DNA of 64,000 nucleotides from Nematostella vectensis (Eukaryota; Cnidaria; Anthozoa; Actiniaria; Edwardsiidae): positions 15,231,601 through 15,295,600 of the forward strand of contig NC_064037.1 of assembly GCF_932526225.1 (NCBI RefSeq), read 5' to 3'. Under the pieces are notes generated by a model. The model ran no database searches. It saw only the letters and a list, made by a program, of their open reading frames with translations, and was not told the DNA's origin. Shown one piece after another: positions 45,515-57,900 of the stretch. Numbering within the stretch: position 1 is the first letter of the stretch; the number at the start of each line of letters is the position of its first letter. The translations under genes were made by a program, and so were the position numbers.

Positions 45515-45712
45515 TCAGTTTTCATAGCTCGGAGTGTTACTAAATTTTGTTGGTGCGCACCAAACTGCCGGCGTTGTGGTTCTTACGAACACCAAGCTTG
45601 CAAGGTTATCACAAGCACTCGCAGTATTTGGACTCTCTTGCCTAAGGCTCTCAAACGACTTGGCTCCATCCACCCACCCATAATAATTCCGCATCACGTA
45701 CTCAGTAACCAT
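45515..45712 (-). CDS. small open frame of 65 codons, hypothetical
   Basis: An ATG-initiated frame codes MVTEYVMRNYYGWVDGAKSF and 45 further residues in a 1.5-kb spacer that otherwise shows only repeats. The composition is protein-like, but I recognise no family, signal peptide or membrane segment. It may be a fragment of a lost gene. Confidence 0.2.
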   Translation of the reverse strand: MVTEYVMRNYYGWVDGAKSFESLRQESPNTASACDNLASLVFVRTTTPAVWCAPTKFSNTPSYEN

Positions 45713-46139
45713 TGCTGGTTACTATTTAGAGAAACTATCAGACTGGGGAGGTTAAAGCGCTCACATACACCACCACCTAATCACAAATAAGCCCATTGGA
45801 TATATATTTAGAAAAACAAGTTAGTTATTAAAAAATGGGGCCTTCGAAGATCCAATCAAGCAAATCCACAAAATTTCCGGAAAGCCATTTTATAAAATTA
45901 CTATTTTAAAAAGCTATTGGATAATGCGAGTAGTTACTGTGTTTAGATTGTAGCAACTGCACAATTCAATGTTTCTATTACAGGTGCATAATTCTGATTA
46001 ATCTTTAAAAGCCACTTAATAAGAACTAAAGGGACACGTTCGAAAAGAAGGAAAAAAAGGGGCAGAAAAGACGTGCACTAATAGTGATTATTCGTGAAAT
46101 AAACTACGACGAGTTTATATAAATTAGATTAAATGGATA

Positions 46140-48064
46140 ATGGATGAAGGGCGTACTGGTTGCGGAAGTAGCGTGCACTTCAAAGAAAGCCCTCAACTTA
46201 ACAAGACGTCGGTGCGAATACTGGTCTTTCAAATGACAAAATGTTCTTTCTTCATCTACACTGCTCCGTTTACACTGCTCATCCTTAACCTGGCTATGTC
46301 TGACCTGATAGTGGGCATCATTTCTGAGCCATTGTCCGTGTGGACGCACTATAGGGAAGCCATGGGGTGGAGCCTCCCCATGACATGGCTGAGCCAAACA
46401 GCTTTCTTCCTTTGCTGCACAGCATCTATTCTAAGCCTGGCCGTCCTCACATCTGACCGCTACCTCGCTATCGCATACCCTATATGGTACCGCTCCAACG
46501 TTAGCTTTAAACGAGTTGGCATTGCTTCTTTCTTCATTTGGGTCCTCTCAGCAGCGTTTACCAGTATTTATTACTATATTGGCTTTGTAGCATATGCATT
46601 TATCTTCGCTAACATCGCGGTGTTTTGCACGATATTTATCGTGATCTTTGCGTACACGCGAATCTTTTACGTTATCAGGGATTACGTGGATAACCAAGCC
46701 AATCTCCATGCTGGGAAACCAAAATCATCAAGACGTACAAGGTAAACGAGGCTCGATTCCACAATGTACGTGCTGTATCAAGATTCACGATAAGAGCCTT
46801 TCTTATAAGGGTTCTAAGGCATTACGCATCACACTAACAAAATAATAGTTTGCAGCTATCTGAGCCTCGACTTATTTTTAAAATTTGGGAAGATTTCACA
46901 TAGCTGTCAACTCACCCGCATTAGGCGGGTGTCACAAGATTTTGGACCCCATCACAAGCCTAATTTTTGTGAGAATGTTCACACATTCTATAAATTCACC
47001 CGCATTGGCTTTCTTGGATCTTTTTACATATTTACCGGTATTTCACAAGATTTCTGTTGGGTTGACAGCTATGATCTCAGGCTTGACGTTCTCAATGAGC
47101 TTACCGCCCATTGAGAGTCTACTCAATAAATTTGTCATACCACAGTAAGTAAAGTCCTCATGGCCGGAGTGTGAGTTTTTATTTTCACGACAAAACCAGG
47201 GCTTGTAATTTGACAGCCATTTTGGAAAATGCCGACGCGAAGGCGAGACGAGCGAGCGGTAAGGGGTACCCCCACCCCCCACACTACGCGTTTTTTTTTT
47301 GGTCAACTATCGTTCGTTCCGCTCCTACGCGTCCAAAAAGGTGGCCAAGATGGCCGGCAAATTACTGAGTTTCTTGGGGAATAAAAAAAACTCCTACACC
47401 TACGAACAGCATTGAAAACTGTTGTTTTTCTATCTTTCCTAGCTCGGTCAAGTCCTTATAAGGACATTTCATACCATATTTGGCAGAACGCTGCAATCAC
47501 ATTTTGTCGCCCTAGAATTTACCCTGGTTCCAGAGCCTCGAACGTCTCCCTATTAAGTGTCCAGCGAGCTTGCCTCGAACGTCTCCCTATTAAGTGTCCA
47601 GCGAGCTTGCGACGAGGCTCGCTGGCCACTAAATAGAGAGACGTTTGAGGCTCTGGAACCAGGGTACCTAGAATTGTGTACGTCGAGGATTTCCGCGTAA
47701 ACTTGCAGGGATTCGTGTTTAGCACGATTTGGCAGGCCGCCATTTTGAAAAAGGCCCAGTCCCTAGCGTTTTAGAACATCACAGGTTACCCGCGCGCTCG
47801 CCCCAGGCTCTCTGCTCTCAAGTCTCTCTGTTTTATTGATTGAAATGCAAAGTCCCTGTTTTCCAGATAATGTTGATGGCGTTCCTCGTGTCCTATGTAC
47901 CGGCCTCTGTCATGATCTACGTCATGAACTTGTGCGACGCGTGCAGCTGCCTCGTCATCCACTGGTTACGGGACATACAGTTCATCTTCTTGAGACTTCC
48001 GAGCTTTCGCCGAGCGCTTACGGCTTTATACCGAAGAAGTCGGGGGTTACTAGAATATGAGTGA
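46140..48064 (+). CDS. class A (rhodopsin-type) GPCR with damaged TM1 and TM7, possible pseudogene
   Basis: Exon 46140-46741 begins MDEGRTGCG and codes TM2 to TM5. TM2 has LILNLAMSDLIVG with the conserved Asp, TM3 ends in SDRYLAIAYP (the DRY motif), and TM4 has FFIWVLS with the conserved Trp. A second exon, 47867-48064, codes TM6 (LMAFLVSYVPASVMIYVM) and the start of TM7 (WLRDIQFIFL), then passes straight to the cytoplasmic helix RLPSFRRALTALYRR. The TM7 core with NPxxY is absent and TM1 is at best partial. The usual Cys at the top of TM3 is not seen. The two exons do not join in phase (the first ends at phase 2, the second needs phase 0), so either an exon is missing or the gene is broken. 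Ligand class cannot be called. Confidence 0.6.
47521..47666. mobile_element. 146-bp foldback element with an internal duplication
   Basis: ACCCTGGTTCCAGAGCCTC at the left faces GAGGCTCTGGAACCAGGGT at the right, and the inverted match continues through 'aacgtctccctat' and 'agcgagc'. Inside the left arm a 45-bp piece is tandemly duplicated. It sits in the GPCR intron. Confidence 0.85.
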
Positions 48065-48530
48065 GCAGTGCCGTGAGACTTCCGATCTTTCGCCGAGAGC
48101 TTGCCGCTTTATACCCAAAATGTCGAGGGTACTCGAGTCCAAGTGAACGGTCACGTGAGACTTCCGAGCTTTCACCGAGGACTTGCCGCTTCACACCTAA
48201 GATGACGAGGGTTACCCGAGTCCGAATGAGTGCTGAGTCTTCCGAGCTTTCCCCGAGGATTTGCCGCTTTACACCTAAGATGACGAGGGTTACCAAGTCC
48301 GAGTGGGCTGCGCCGTGAGGCTTCCAAGCTGTCACCGATCGCTTGCCACTTTACACCGGAGATGACGAGGGTTATCCGAGTCCGAGTGAGTGGTGACGTT
48401 AGGCTTCCGAGCTGTCACCGATCGCTTGTCACTTTAAACCGAAGATGACGAGTGTTACCCGAGTCCGAGTGAATGGTGACGCGAGGCTTCCGAGCTTTTT
48501 GCCGGGCGCCTATGCCGCTTTATAAGGGAG
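47993..48530 (+). repeat. tandem array of the GPCR C-terminus, about 82 bp x 7
   Basis: Each unit starts AGACTTCCGAGCTTTCGCC or a variant. In unit 1 it is the coding sequence for RLPSFRRALTALYRR through the stop. Later units decay by substitutions ('aggcttccgagctgtcaccg'). The first unit begins exactly where TM7 is interrupted. Confidence 0.9.
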
Positions 48531-48750
48531 ATAGAATTGAAGGGGTAGAATTGAAGTTCAAACAATAACACTCTTCAATGAATCCTTGTACTATAATTAT
48601 ATTGACTTGACCTGTATTTTCAAAACACCCTATATTTACAAATGTATGCATAAACATTAGCTGATAATGTAACAATTATTTGGATTACTCTTCCATCACA
48701 TGTACAGGCCATGCTTCATGTTGTATGTTCGAGATTTCAAGAAATGCTAG

Positions 48751-48756
48751 AATAAA
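48751..48756 (+). terminator. poly(A) signal, plus strand
   Basis: AATAAA about 690 bases past the GPCR stop, beyond the C-terminal array. Only 150 bases separate it from the end of the convergent TCHP coding region. Confidence 0.4.
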
Positions 48757-48907
48757 AATAGAAGCGAAAAAATTCGATTCATTAGAACGCTACTAATTAA
48801 CTATTTACACGCCTAGATATATCCATGTGTTATTATGACTACTTTATACAGCCGCCATTCGAGGTGTTAGACCGAGAATAGGTGCATCAGGTACTGGTAT
48901 CGGTAAT

Positions 48908-51900
48908 TCATTGAAATGCTGTTCGACGCCGCGGAACGAACTGAAACATAAAAAGAAACAGATTATCATAAACTTATGAATTTCCCTATGGAGTTTCTGA
49001 TATACATTACTCTGAACATTTTCTACTGTTTAGTTTATCTTCACAGTTCTCGTGCCATCGTCAAAGATGAACGCGTCTTCATTTGAAAATAAGACAAAAT
49101 GCAAAAATGCAAAATCTCGGATCTCGGCATTTTCCACAAAAAATATCCTAAGAAATATATAACCGTAGGGGAACAAACATTTATCATTCTGCGATGACAC
49201 AAATTCTATTGCAATTTATGCGGTGTTGCGTGGCGGATTGCAATTGTAATTTCGATAATTTTCGCGTTGCATTTTCCTCGACACATCGCTGTTATTTCTT
49301 GTTATTTCTGCTTAGTCCATGGTCCCCCTGGGGGGGGGGGGGGGGGGGCTCTTCAGGTAAAAGTGATAGGGATGATGATGCAACCCTGAAAAACTTCCCA
49401 GAAGCAAACATTTCCCTAAAAAGCGTATCGCCTCTTTTTGTGAACCCCTAAAAATACCATTCCTAATGTAGCAAAGCCTTTTTCTTTAAGATACCCTCTA
49501 GAAATACCTGAGGTCCGACCGATTTTGGCCCCTGAAAATACGAGAAGGGCATTCCTATCAGGTCGACATGGGAAGAACCCCCCTCTCCTTTTCCTCCCGG
49601 TTTAGGTATAGACTCACCCTGGGTTCTGGCCTGTGCGACTTCATCCGGGACGCCTCGTCTCGCAGCATCTGCTCATAAACCGCGTCTTCCTCCCTGAGAG
49701 AAGACGCAACAGGAGTGAGTACACAAGAATCTGGACTTACACGTTATGAGTATCTGGCTTGACTGAGCACTATACAGAAAAGTGGAGTGCCTATGGGGAG
49801 TTTTGGTAATGGGTAAAGAATATAATTTTTACTTGAACAGATGTGGTCAAAAATAGCATGTGAACGATCTTAAAGCCGCATTGTCACCAGTTTACTCCCG
49901 GTCGATTACGTATCAATCTACGATGTTTTCTGACGGAAAATGCGAAAAATATTTCAAAATAGTGAAAGCAGTGTGTCTATTGAAAGTTTCTTTGAGGATG
50001 TGATTGATAATATAGAGCGGATGGCCTGTTAAACAGCGCGGATTTAAATAGATTTAACGTCTTTAATTGTGTTTAAATAGATTTAACGTCTTTAATTTAA
50101 TTGTCTTTAACGGTTGAAGTTTCCGTCGGACCTCCGGAAGTAAACTGGTGACAATGCGGCTTTAACAGAGGGCTTGCTGGTATTCACATTTTTTCCGACT
50201 TACCGTGCAAGCATTTTTTTTTTCTAAACCGAGTAAGTTAGAGATGTTTTTTTCCCAATTGGTAGCATACACAACAAAATTTAGGGTTAATTCCGTTAAA
50301 CGGAAGTTAGGCTAAGTTCAAACGTCGTATTATCTATGAGCCGTATTCAATGCAAATACAAGCAAATAAAGATAAAACAATCGACGCGATTCATTTACAT
50401 GTAATTACATTTTGTATTTGCAACTTAACCTTAGAGATGTTATTTTCCCAATTTCTAGCTTATAAGACTTGAAGCGCTTGCGCATTTCTGCTAGGGTTCT
50501 AAAACATGACAAAAAGGGGAAACATCGCAGAAACGTGTGCACCTGCGGGGATGCAAGGCAAAATGGAGGAGTTTTAAAAACGAGCAAATAATATCAGCCA
50601 TAATTACTTTTGTCTGTCGAACTCTTCTTGCTCACGCATGGCTGCTTCCAAGTCCCTCTCGCGTCTCGCCTCGATCTTTGAAAAACAGACAAATATAAAG
50701 ACATAAAATACCATCCAATCGACGACAGCACTTACTCGCTTAGGGATCTCGTGGAGTTCATAAAAGTCCAAAAATCCTAGATAAATCCTTTTTTTTTTTT
50801 GGTAATGACCCTCCACATATAGACAGAACTTGACTCCATATAATATCTTATATTTTGGCACAATATATACCTGGGCCCTCATCTGTATATCCGCGTCTCT
50901 GCGTTTCTTGTCCTCCTCGAGCCTCTCCCGTGCTGTCATGCGCTGGACCTCCTCCAGCTCCCGGAGCAACTCTTCTCGGCTCTCAATAGACTCCTCCTGG
51001 CGTTGCCGTAACCTGGACATCTTGTCGTCCAGCTGCCGTTTACGCTCGGCGAGCACCTGGCAAAACCCAACAACATTCACATGAACATGCCCTGGGACTA
51101 GGAGAGACCAATCACGCCGCTATTTCACGCCCGCACACAATACCGAGTTGCGCAAAGAACCCCCCCCCCCTCCCCCAACCACCACCAAAAGTGTTTTTTT
51201 TTGTAAAAAAGTATTTTCTAACGTCTGGAAAACGTCAATAAAAGACACCAAAGGGGTGTGGATCTTTTCTGGGAACACAAATTTCTTTATTCGTTACTAA
51301 AGGACGTATAAACGTTTTAAGGTTAAAATGCAACTGCAAGGGCTAGGGCATTGAATGTCTAACAACTCAAATGATGCAATGGGGAACATAACATGGGGTA
51401 CAACTCGAGAAGATAAGATTACCTCAGCCATCAAGCGCTCTCTCGCCAATCTCTCCCGTTCCCATTCCGCCTCTCGTTTGGACCACATCCGTGCTGCTTC
51501 ATCCCTGTGGATCAGAGTTAACATTAGCTAGGTTAATTAAATGGGATGACTGTATACTCTATGCCACATTCCTGTTGATCAGAGTTCGCATCAGGCAGGC
51601 TAAATAGGATGGCTGTATACCCTATGCCGCATTCCTGTGGATTAGTTCGCATCAGGTAGGTTAAATGGGATGACTGTATAATTATTAATGTCAATGTTGG
51701 ATACAAGCCGCGTTGGGACGGAAAAGGGACTCTTCAGTGTACAAAAAGGGACTCTTCAATGTACAAAAATGGACTCTTCAATGTACAAAAAGGGACTCTT
51801 CAATGTACAAAAAGGGACTCTTCAGTGTACAAAAAGGGACTCTTCAGTGTACAAAAAGGGACTCTTCAATGTTCAAAAAGGTTTCCTGTAATGGGAGGTG

Positions 51901-54649
51901 CATTGGGAGGGCTTTGTTTGCTCTTTCGAGGATGCAATCTGCGAGAAGAGTGTTTGCTCTGTATTCGAGAGAACAATCGATGGGGGGGGGGGGGGGGGGG
52001 GTTGTTTCGCATTCATAACCTATCTACGTTAAAGGTGTTGCTTTGCATTCGAGGGCACAAACAACGGGGAGAGTGTTCGCTCTTCATTTAAGGGGGCAAC
52101 CTACGGAGAGAGTGTTTGTTCTGCATTAAAGGGGGTAATCTACGGGAAGGGTGTGTTCGCTTTGCATTAGAGAGGGTAATCTACGGGAAGGGTGTGTTCG
52201 CTCTACATTCGAGAGGGTAATTTATGGGAAGGATGTGTTCGCTCTGCATTAGAGAGGGTAATCTACGGGAAAGATGTGTTCGCTTTGCATTCGAGGGGTT
52301 AATCGATGGGAAGAGTGTTATTTGTTCTCTATTAGAGGGTGCCCTGCTCTCGTATCGTCTATAGGGCCTTTAGCTGCGGATAGGGTGCGCCTTCTACCTG
52401 TACAACATGTCAAGTTCGGCTTCACGCTCCCGCTCAAGTTTCAGCTGATCTGCGACGACCTGAACAATAAACAAAGTATGAGGCACACGTAACAAAGTAC
52501 ACTCAGTCTCCCGACCCCAGTAAAAGGCACACGCGACAAAGTACACTCAGTCTCCCGACCCCAGTATAAGTCTTGTAATATGGTTTGTAAAGCTCAATTG
52601 AAGATTGTGACACGTTAAAACGGCTACGTGTCACATGTACGTTTTTTTCCCCTTACAGCTCGCCTAAAAATAAGTCACACGCGCGGTTTTTACGCGACAA
52701 CCTCTTTGCAACTTACTTTTCTTTTTTTTTTTTCTCAAACTCACACGGAAAGTAGAACTCGCTTCTTTTTTCGCAACAAACTTCTTTAAGTCGCAGGAAA
52801 AACTTTACGTGAGATGTGGCACGTGCGACTTGCAATGTTTTATTTTTTGCGCGCGTCGCAAAGTGTTGTGGGAAGCTGTGGAGAAGGTATGATGCGACCA
52901 AAAGTGTACGCGTGTAACATGGCCTTACACGCGCATGCGCACGAACCTGTCGCATGTACTCCGCGTCCGCTTTCGCTTTCTCCCTCCGCGATGTCATAAT
53001 TTCTTTGTCCTTGTTTTCCTGAGGAATAACAGCGAAGACACACAAGCAGAGTCAACAACGAGGGCAGCAACAACAGTATCAATGTCAACAACAACGGCAA
53101 AAATAACGATGATGAGACAAACAACGACAACGATAACAAAAACATCAATGAAAACAACAATACAAACAACGGCAACAGCGATGATGAAAACAAAACAACA
53201 ATAATAACAGCAGCGACAACAATCAATACCTCTTTCGCCATGGCTTCTAAAATTTTCAAATCAAGTTCCTGGGATAAGAGATAAAGAAAGCAGTATATGC
53301 AACAAGCTAAACAAGGCAAAATTCAAATAAACCTGTATTCGTGATAAAACAAACAAACAAATATTCAGCCATATAGGATATTCAAAATTATGAGGTATGA
53401 TAATACAATAACCAGAACTTTATGTATCACAATTCTTGACCTACAATGAAATGTGTTTACATAATTATAACTCACTTACCAGAGCTTGCTGTATCTCCTG
53501 ACTTTTCCTCATCATCTGCGCTTTGTGTTGTCTTAGCAAAACTCGTCTGAAATGAGGTTTCAAACTTCAAACAAATTCACCTACTTGCCTTTACACAAAC
53601 GTGCACTTAAAACAGCCAAGTACAAAGTGATAATGCATCCATTTCAATCGGCTGATTTAGGAAAACCAATGCAATATTTTCGATTGAATTTTGAAAATAA
53701 AGTATAAAACTTTGTTTTTAGATGGTTATTTCGAGATTTTAGCACAATATGTGGCTTCCAACATTAAATGAAAACAATAACAAAGATGTGGCTGACAAAG
53801 TCTCTTTAACCTGCCTCCTGTGACACATACAGAGATTTGCACGCGACTTTACCCGAATTCCCGCTTCCTGCGAGCTTCCTCCAAGGCTCTCCGTTGCTCC
53901 TCCTATAAGACGAATATCACTCTTTGAGTGCTTATTATAATCATCGCAGTTCAAGTAAGGTAAACCTCTCTTTTACGGAGACACCAATTTGTAACAAATA
54001 AACCCAGAGAAAAGACAGCTTCCACTAGGAAATCACGTGACTTTTTGGTTGTCAAACTCGCGCGCTCCGGCTTTTAACGGAAAATTAACAACAACAAAAA
54101 GCAATTTCAGCGCTTACGAATTAGCCAGAAAGTTTTTTTTTTACGTTTATCTTTTGTTTGGTTTAGGGACATACCCCCGTCCCCAAGATTTTTTGTGTGG
54201 AAGCTTTACTAATACACTGCAAGTATTTGGCTTTAAAGGCGTGAACCCCCTGGTCTCTAATTCGCCCGATAAAGAGCAATATTACTTAAAATTGAAAGAA
54301 GTGTGCACAAAGGTTTATCTAGATTATTGAACCTTTCTGACTCATGGTCGAGAAGGGGGCTGCGTTCACAATGCCAACAGAGCTGGCTCAGAGAACCGGA
54401 CCTTTTTCTCCCTGGCCCCCTCTGCATACGACCCTGACTATTGGGTAACTCGTCATCGGTGGCTTATTGGGAGATAATAAATACAAGGGGCTGTCCGCTG
54501 ACCAGTGTCGAGGGTTGACTGCGCACAAGAGAGATCATCAGGAACCCCCGCCAGCTACCAGAGAGGCTCTAAGATTTATTTGTCTACTCTAAAGAGCCTT
54601 TTTTATAGGGCCTTTTCAACGGGGGGATGGGGAGAGCAACTGAAAACTC

Positions 54650-54695
<46 letters not shown>

Positions 54696-54847
54696 ATGGT
54701 TGAAGGCTTTCATAGAAAGTGCTCAATACTCGAGAGTAGAGCGGTGTATAGTGTTGGTTTGAGAAAAATACAAACTACATAGGTTTCCCTACAGGTCTGT
54801 TTCGTGGTTGCCCACTCATCAGGGGATGAGTATTTTTCTCAAACCAA

Positions 54848-54943
<96 letters not shown>

Positions 54944-57900
54944 AAAAGCGGGACATGCTTATTTGAATATCTGCCAAGCCAAAGAGCTGCAAAACTATAA
55001 TAAGTGCAAGGTGGGGAAAAAGGGAAAAAATGCAGTACTTTTCAGATCGTTGGCATTATAGAAGCTGCAAAGAAGGGCTTCACTTACCGCCTGCTCTATT
55101 CTTTGCTGCTCAGCTATCAACATTTCTTGCTCTTTTTTTAACATCACTGCCTATATAACAAACAATTAATATCGTCCCTAATAAACAGGAACTTAAATTT
55201 CATCTTATGTATATACTGTACATATTCCATTTTTGGTGGCCTATAAAGCCTATGGAGGCCAGTTAAGCACGTAAAAAATAAGGGTTTTACCTTCAAAATG
55301 ACATAAAAATGTGTTAGTTACTGATTTGAGTTTTGTTTTGTGACATTGTTAGGCAATGATGGTTAGAAACCTTCAAATGGTATGTATTTTATAGTTCTAA
55401 TACATACTTCCTCCTCCCTCAGTTTAAGTTCCTCCATTTGCCCTCGTAGCTGCTCTGCTATTACTTTTTCTCCTCTAGAAAGGGAAGAAACAAATGTTAT
55501 TGATATTAACAGCACCAAAATGAAAGACAATGTATTAATAGTAAAGTAGTAAAATGTTGTAATTTCTCTAAAAAATTCAGAAGGCTTACCTCCTTCTTGC
55601 CTCTTCTTTTTCATGTTCTTTTTGTACTGCTAGCAAACGATCTCTCTCCATTACTGCATTTATTCTATAATGCAGAAAACATGCTCAAGTTTGATGCCTT
55701 ATGAACAGGTTCATAAAACATACTGTCCTAAATATTTTACCGGACAGAAAAACTTTAGCTTTGGTGTTTGACGCAACATTCCTCTCCCAAACAACAACAA
55801 CATTAAAAGATTTTTAGGGTGAAAGTGGGTAGATAGGGGCAGGAGAGCGGAAGGCGCAGGTGCATGAGGGACCTATACACCCAGACAACTAACAAACAGG
55901 GGCCGTGTTAGAAAGCAGGTTAACACTAACCCAGGAATGAGTGCCCTTTTTCTCCAATCAAATGTCAAGATAGCTGTATAAATCCCTGTGTTAGCGCTAA
56001 CATGCTTTCTAGGAATTGGCCCCAGCAGTCTCATTAAATATTCTTATTGTTCTTTTGAAGAATTTACTTGTTCTTATTGAAGAATCACCTTCTGTATACT
56101 ATAACTATGCCACCCCCATCATTTGGCAACATGCCTAAAAAAGTCATATTTGGCAACATGCCTAAAGTAGTCATATTTGGGAGTTAGACAAGCATCAGAT
56201 CAAGAAAATACCATACCTTCTATCTTCTTCCCTGGCAGTTTTCAGATTCTACAAGGTTAAACATTATTTGAAATGAGTAAGAATAAGAAAATGTGCTAAA
56301 AAAAACAAATCCTATAAAGTGATTGAAAAATCAATAATAATTTATAATTAAAGAAGGCTTATTTACCTCTGCTTTGTCAACAACTTGCTCTCCCCAGCTC
56401 TCAACCACATGCTCTTTAAATTGTTCTGATTCAATCTAAACATCAGAAATTACAAAATCAAAATCATTACACACTGGGGTGCCCTGCTTTTTCAACAACT
56501 TGCTCTCCCCAGCTCTCAACCACATGCTCTTTAAATTGTTCTGATTCAATCTAAACATCAGAAATTACAAAATCAAAATCATTACACACTGGGGTGCCCA
56601 GAGTACTGTATACATATTGTTATATATGAGCTTTGCTAAGAAGAAAAATGTTCTGTTGAATAGGCAAAATAAACCCTTTCCCCCACTAAAAACGTTGTAT
56701 CCTCTGACTTTACAATGCTGGTTTGTTTGTTTGGTTCAATTTTTTAGCAAAAAAATATATAGTAACACACATTGGAGAACGACCATCAGAACAAAGACAT
56801 AAAGGCAATGGTACTGGCGCACCTGTCGTAGTTCAGGAGCATTCTGTTTCCAGTGTTCATAGAGTTTCTGTTGTGCCAGCTGTAATTACAAAAGAGAAAG
56901 ATTGTTAAAATTTTGTGTTTGAAGGTGCATTGTTAGAATAAATGCTCAAACAAGACGTTGAAACACTGTGAGGTCATCTATTGATTATTAGGGGACAAAC
57001 ACATACATAAGATCTACTTATAAAACGTTAGGCTGTATAGCCAAATTTGTTGTTGTGCAACCTCATCTTTTTCTTGTTTGGAGATAGTCAATCAACTGTC
57101 TAAACCAATGAATAGCTTTGTTTTCACTGTCACATCATAAACCATTTGACTTCACACAGCAAGAGAAGTGATTGGTCATGGTGGTACAATTGACAGGCTA
57201 TCCCCAGACAAGAAATGGATTTCTATTCTCAGCGTTAGCGCAACAACAAATTTGGCTATAAACCTTTAATGTGAAGGGTGTGACTTTAACAAAAGTTTAA
57301 AAAAAAATACATGGAGATAAGTAACACCATTATATGGCTAGTGTGGATCCAAAGTAGTTAGAAACCTTGAGCTACATTACATATCATTTAATCACACCTC
57401 TTTTCGCCTTGTCTCTTTTCCAGACTTTAGCTCTTCAGCCCTGTAAATAGGAAAAAGGTACAGTTATATAGCTTCTCAAGCAAAGTACTTTTGTTATGAA
57501 AGATCTTATACCTATCCCTCATCTGTATCAACTTTCCTGACTCTCCCAGTCTGGCATCCCTTAATTGTTCCTGGAAAATAAAGTAACACAACAAAAGTAA
57601 CAAAAATACTTTAATTTACTTGGGACACTCTTAGAGCAGTTAGTAAAATACTACCTCATACTCCGTTTTTTCCTGCAGTAGCAGCTCAGCAAGTTTCTTC
57701 CTCCGTTCTTCTAGTTTCTCTTTTCTGTGGTCTTTCTTGTATAATGTATCGAGGGCACTCATACTGTGAATTCAAGAAAGAAAACAAATCTTTATTCCTT
57801 TGCCCAAAACCTGCTGGGTGTGAACAGGATGCAAGCTAGGAGGGCAATGATGTAAACCTTGACTGCTAGACACTTAATATGTTACTCCCTTAAGTTGCAC

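Noticed and set aside
48844-48940. Alternative reading of the last TCHP exon ending in LGLTPRMAAV
   Set aside because: It looks protein-like, but the preceding exon ends in phase 0, which requires the shorter frame ending RRRTAFQ; that choice also gives 500 codons, close to the human length.
52713-53319. Minus-strand open frame of 159 codons with hydrophobic repeats
   Set aside because: It is the reverse reading of the AAC-rich tract between TCHP exons 13 and 14.
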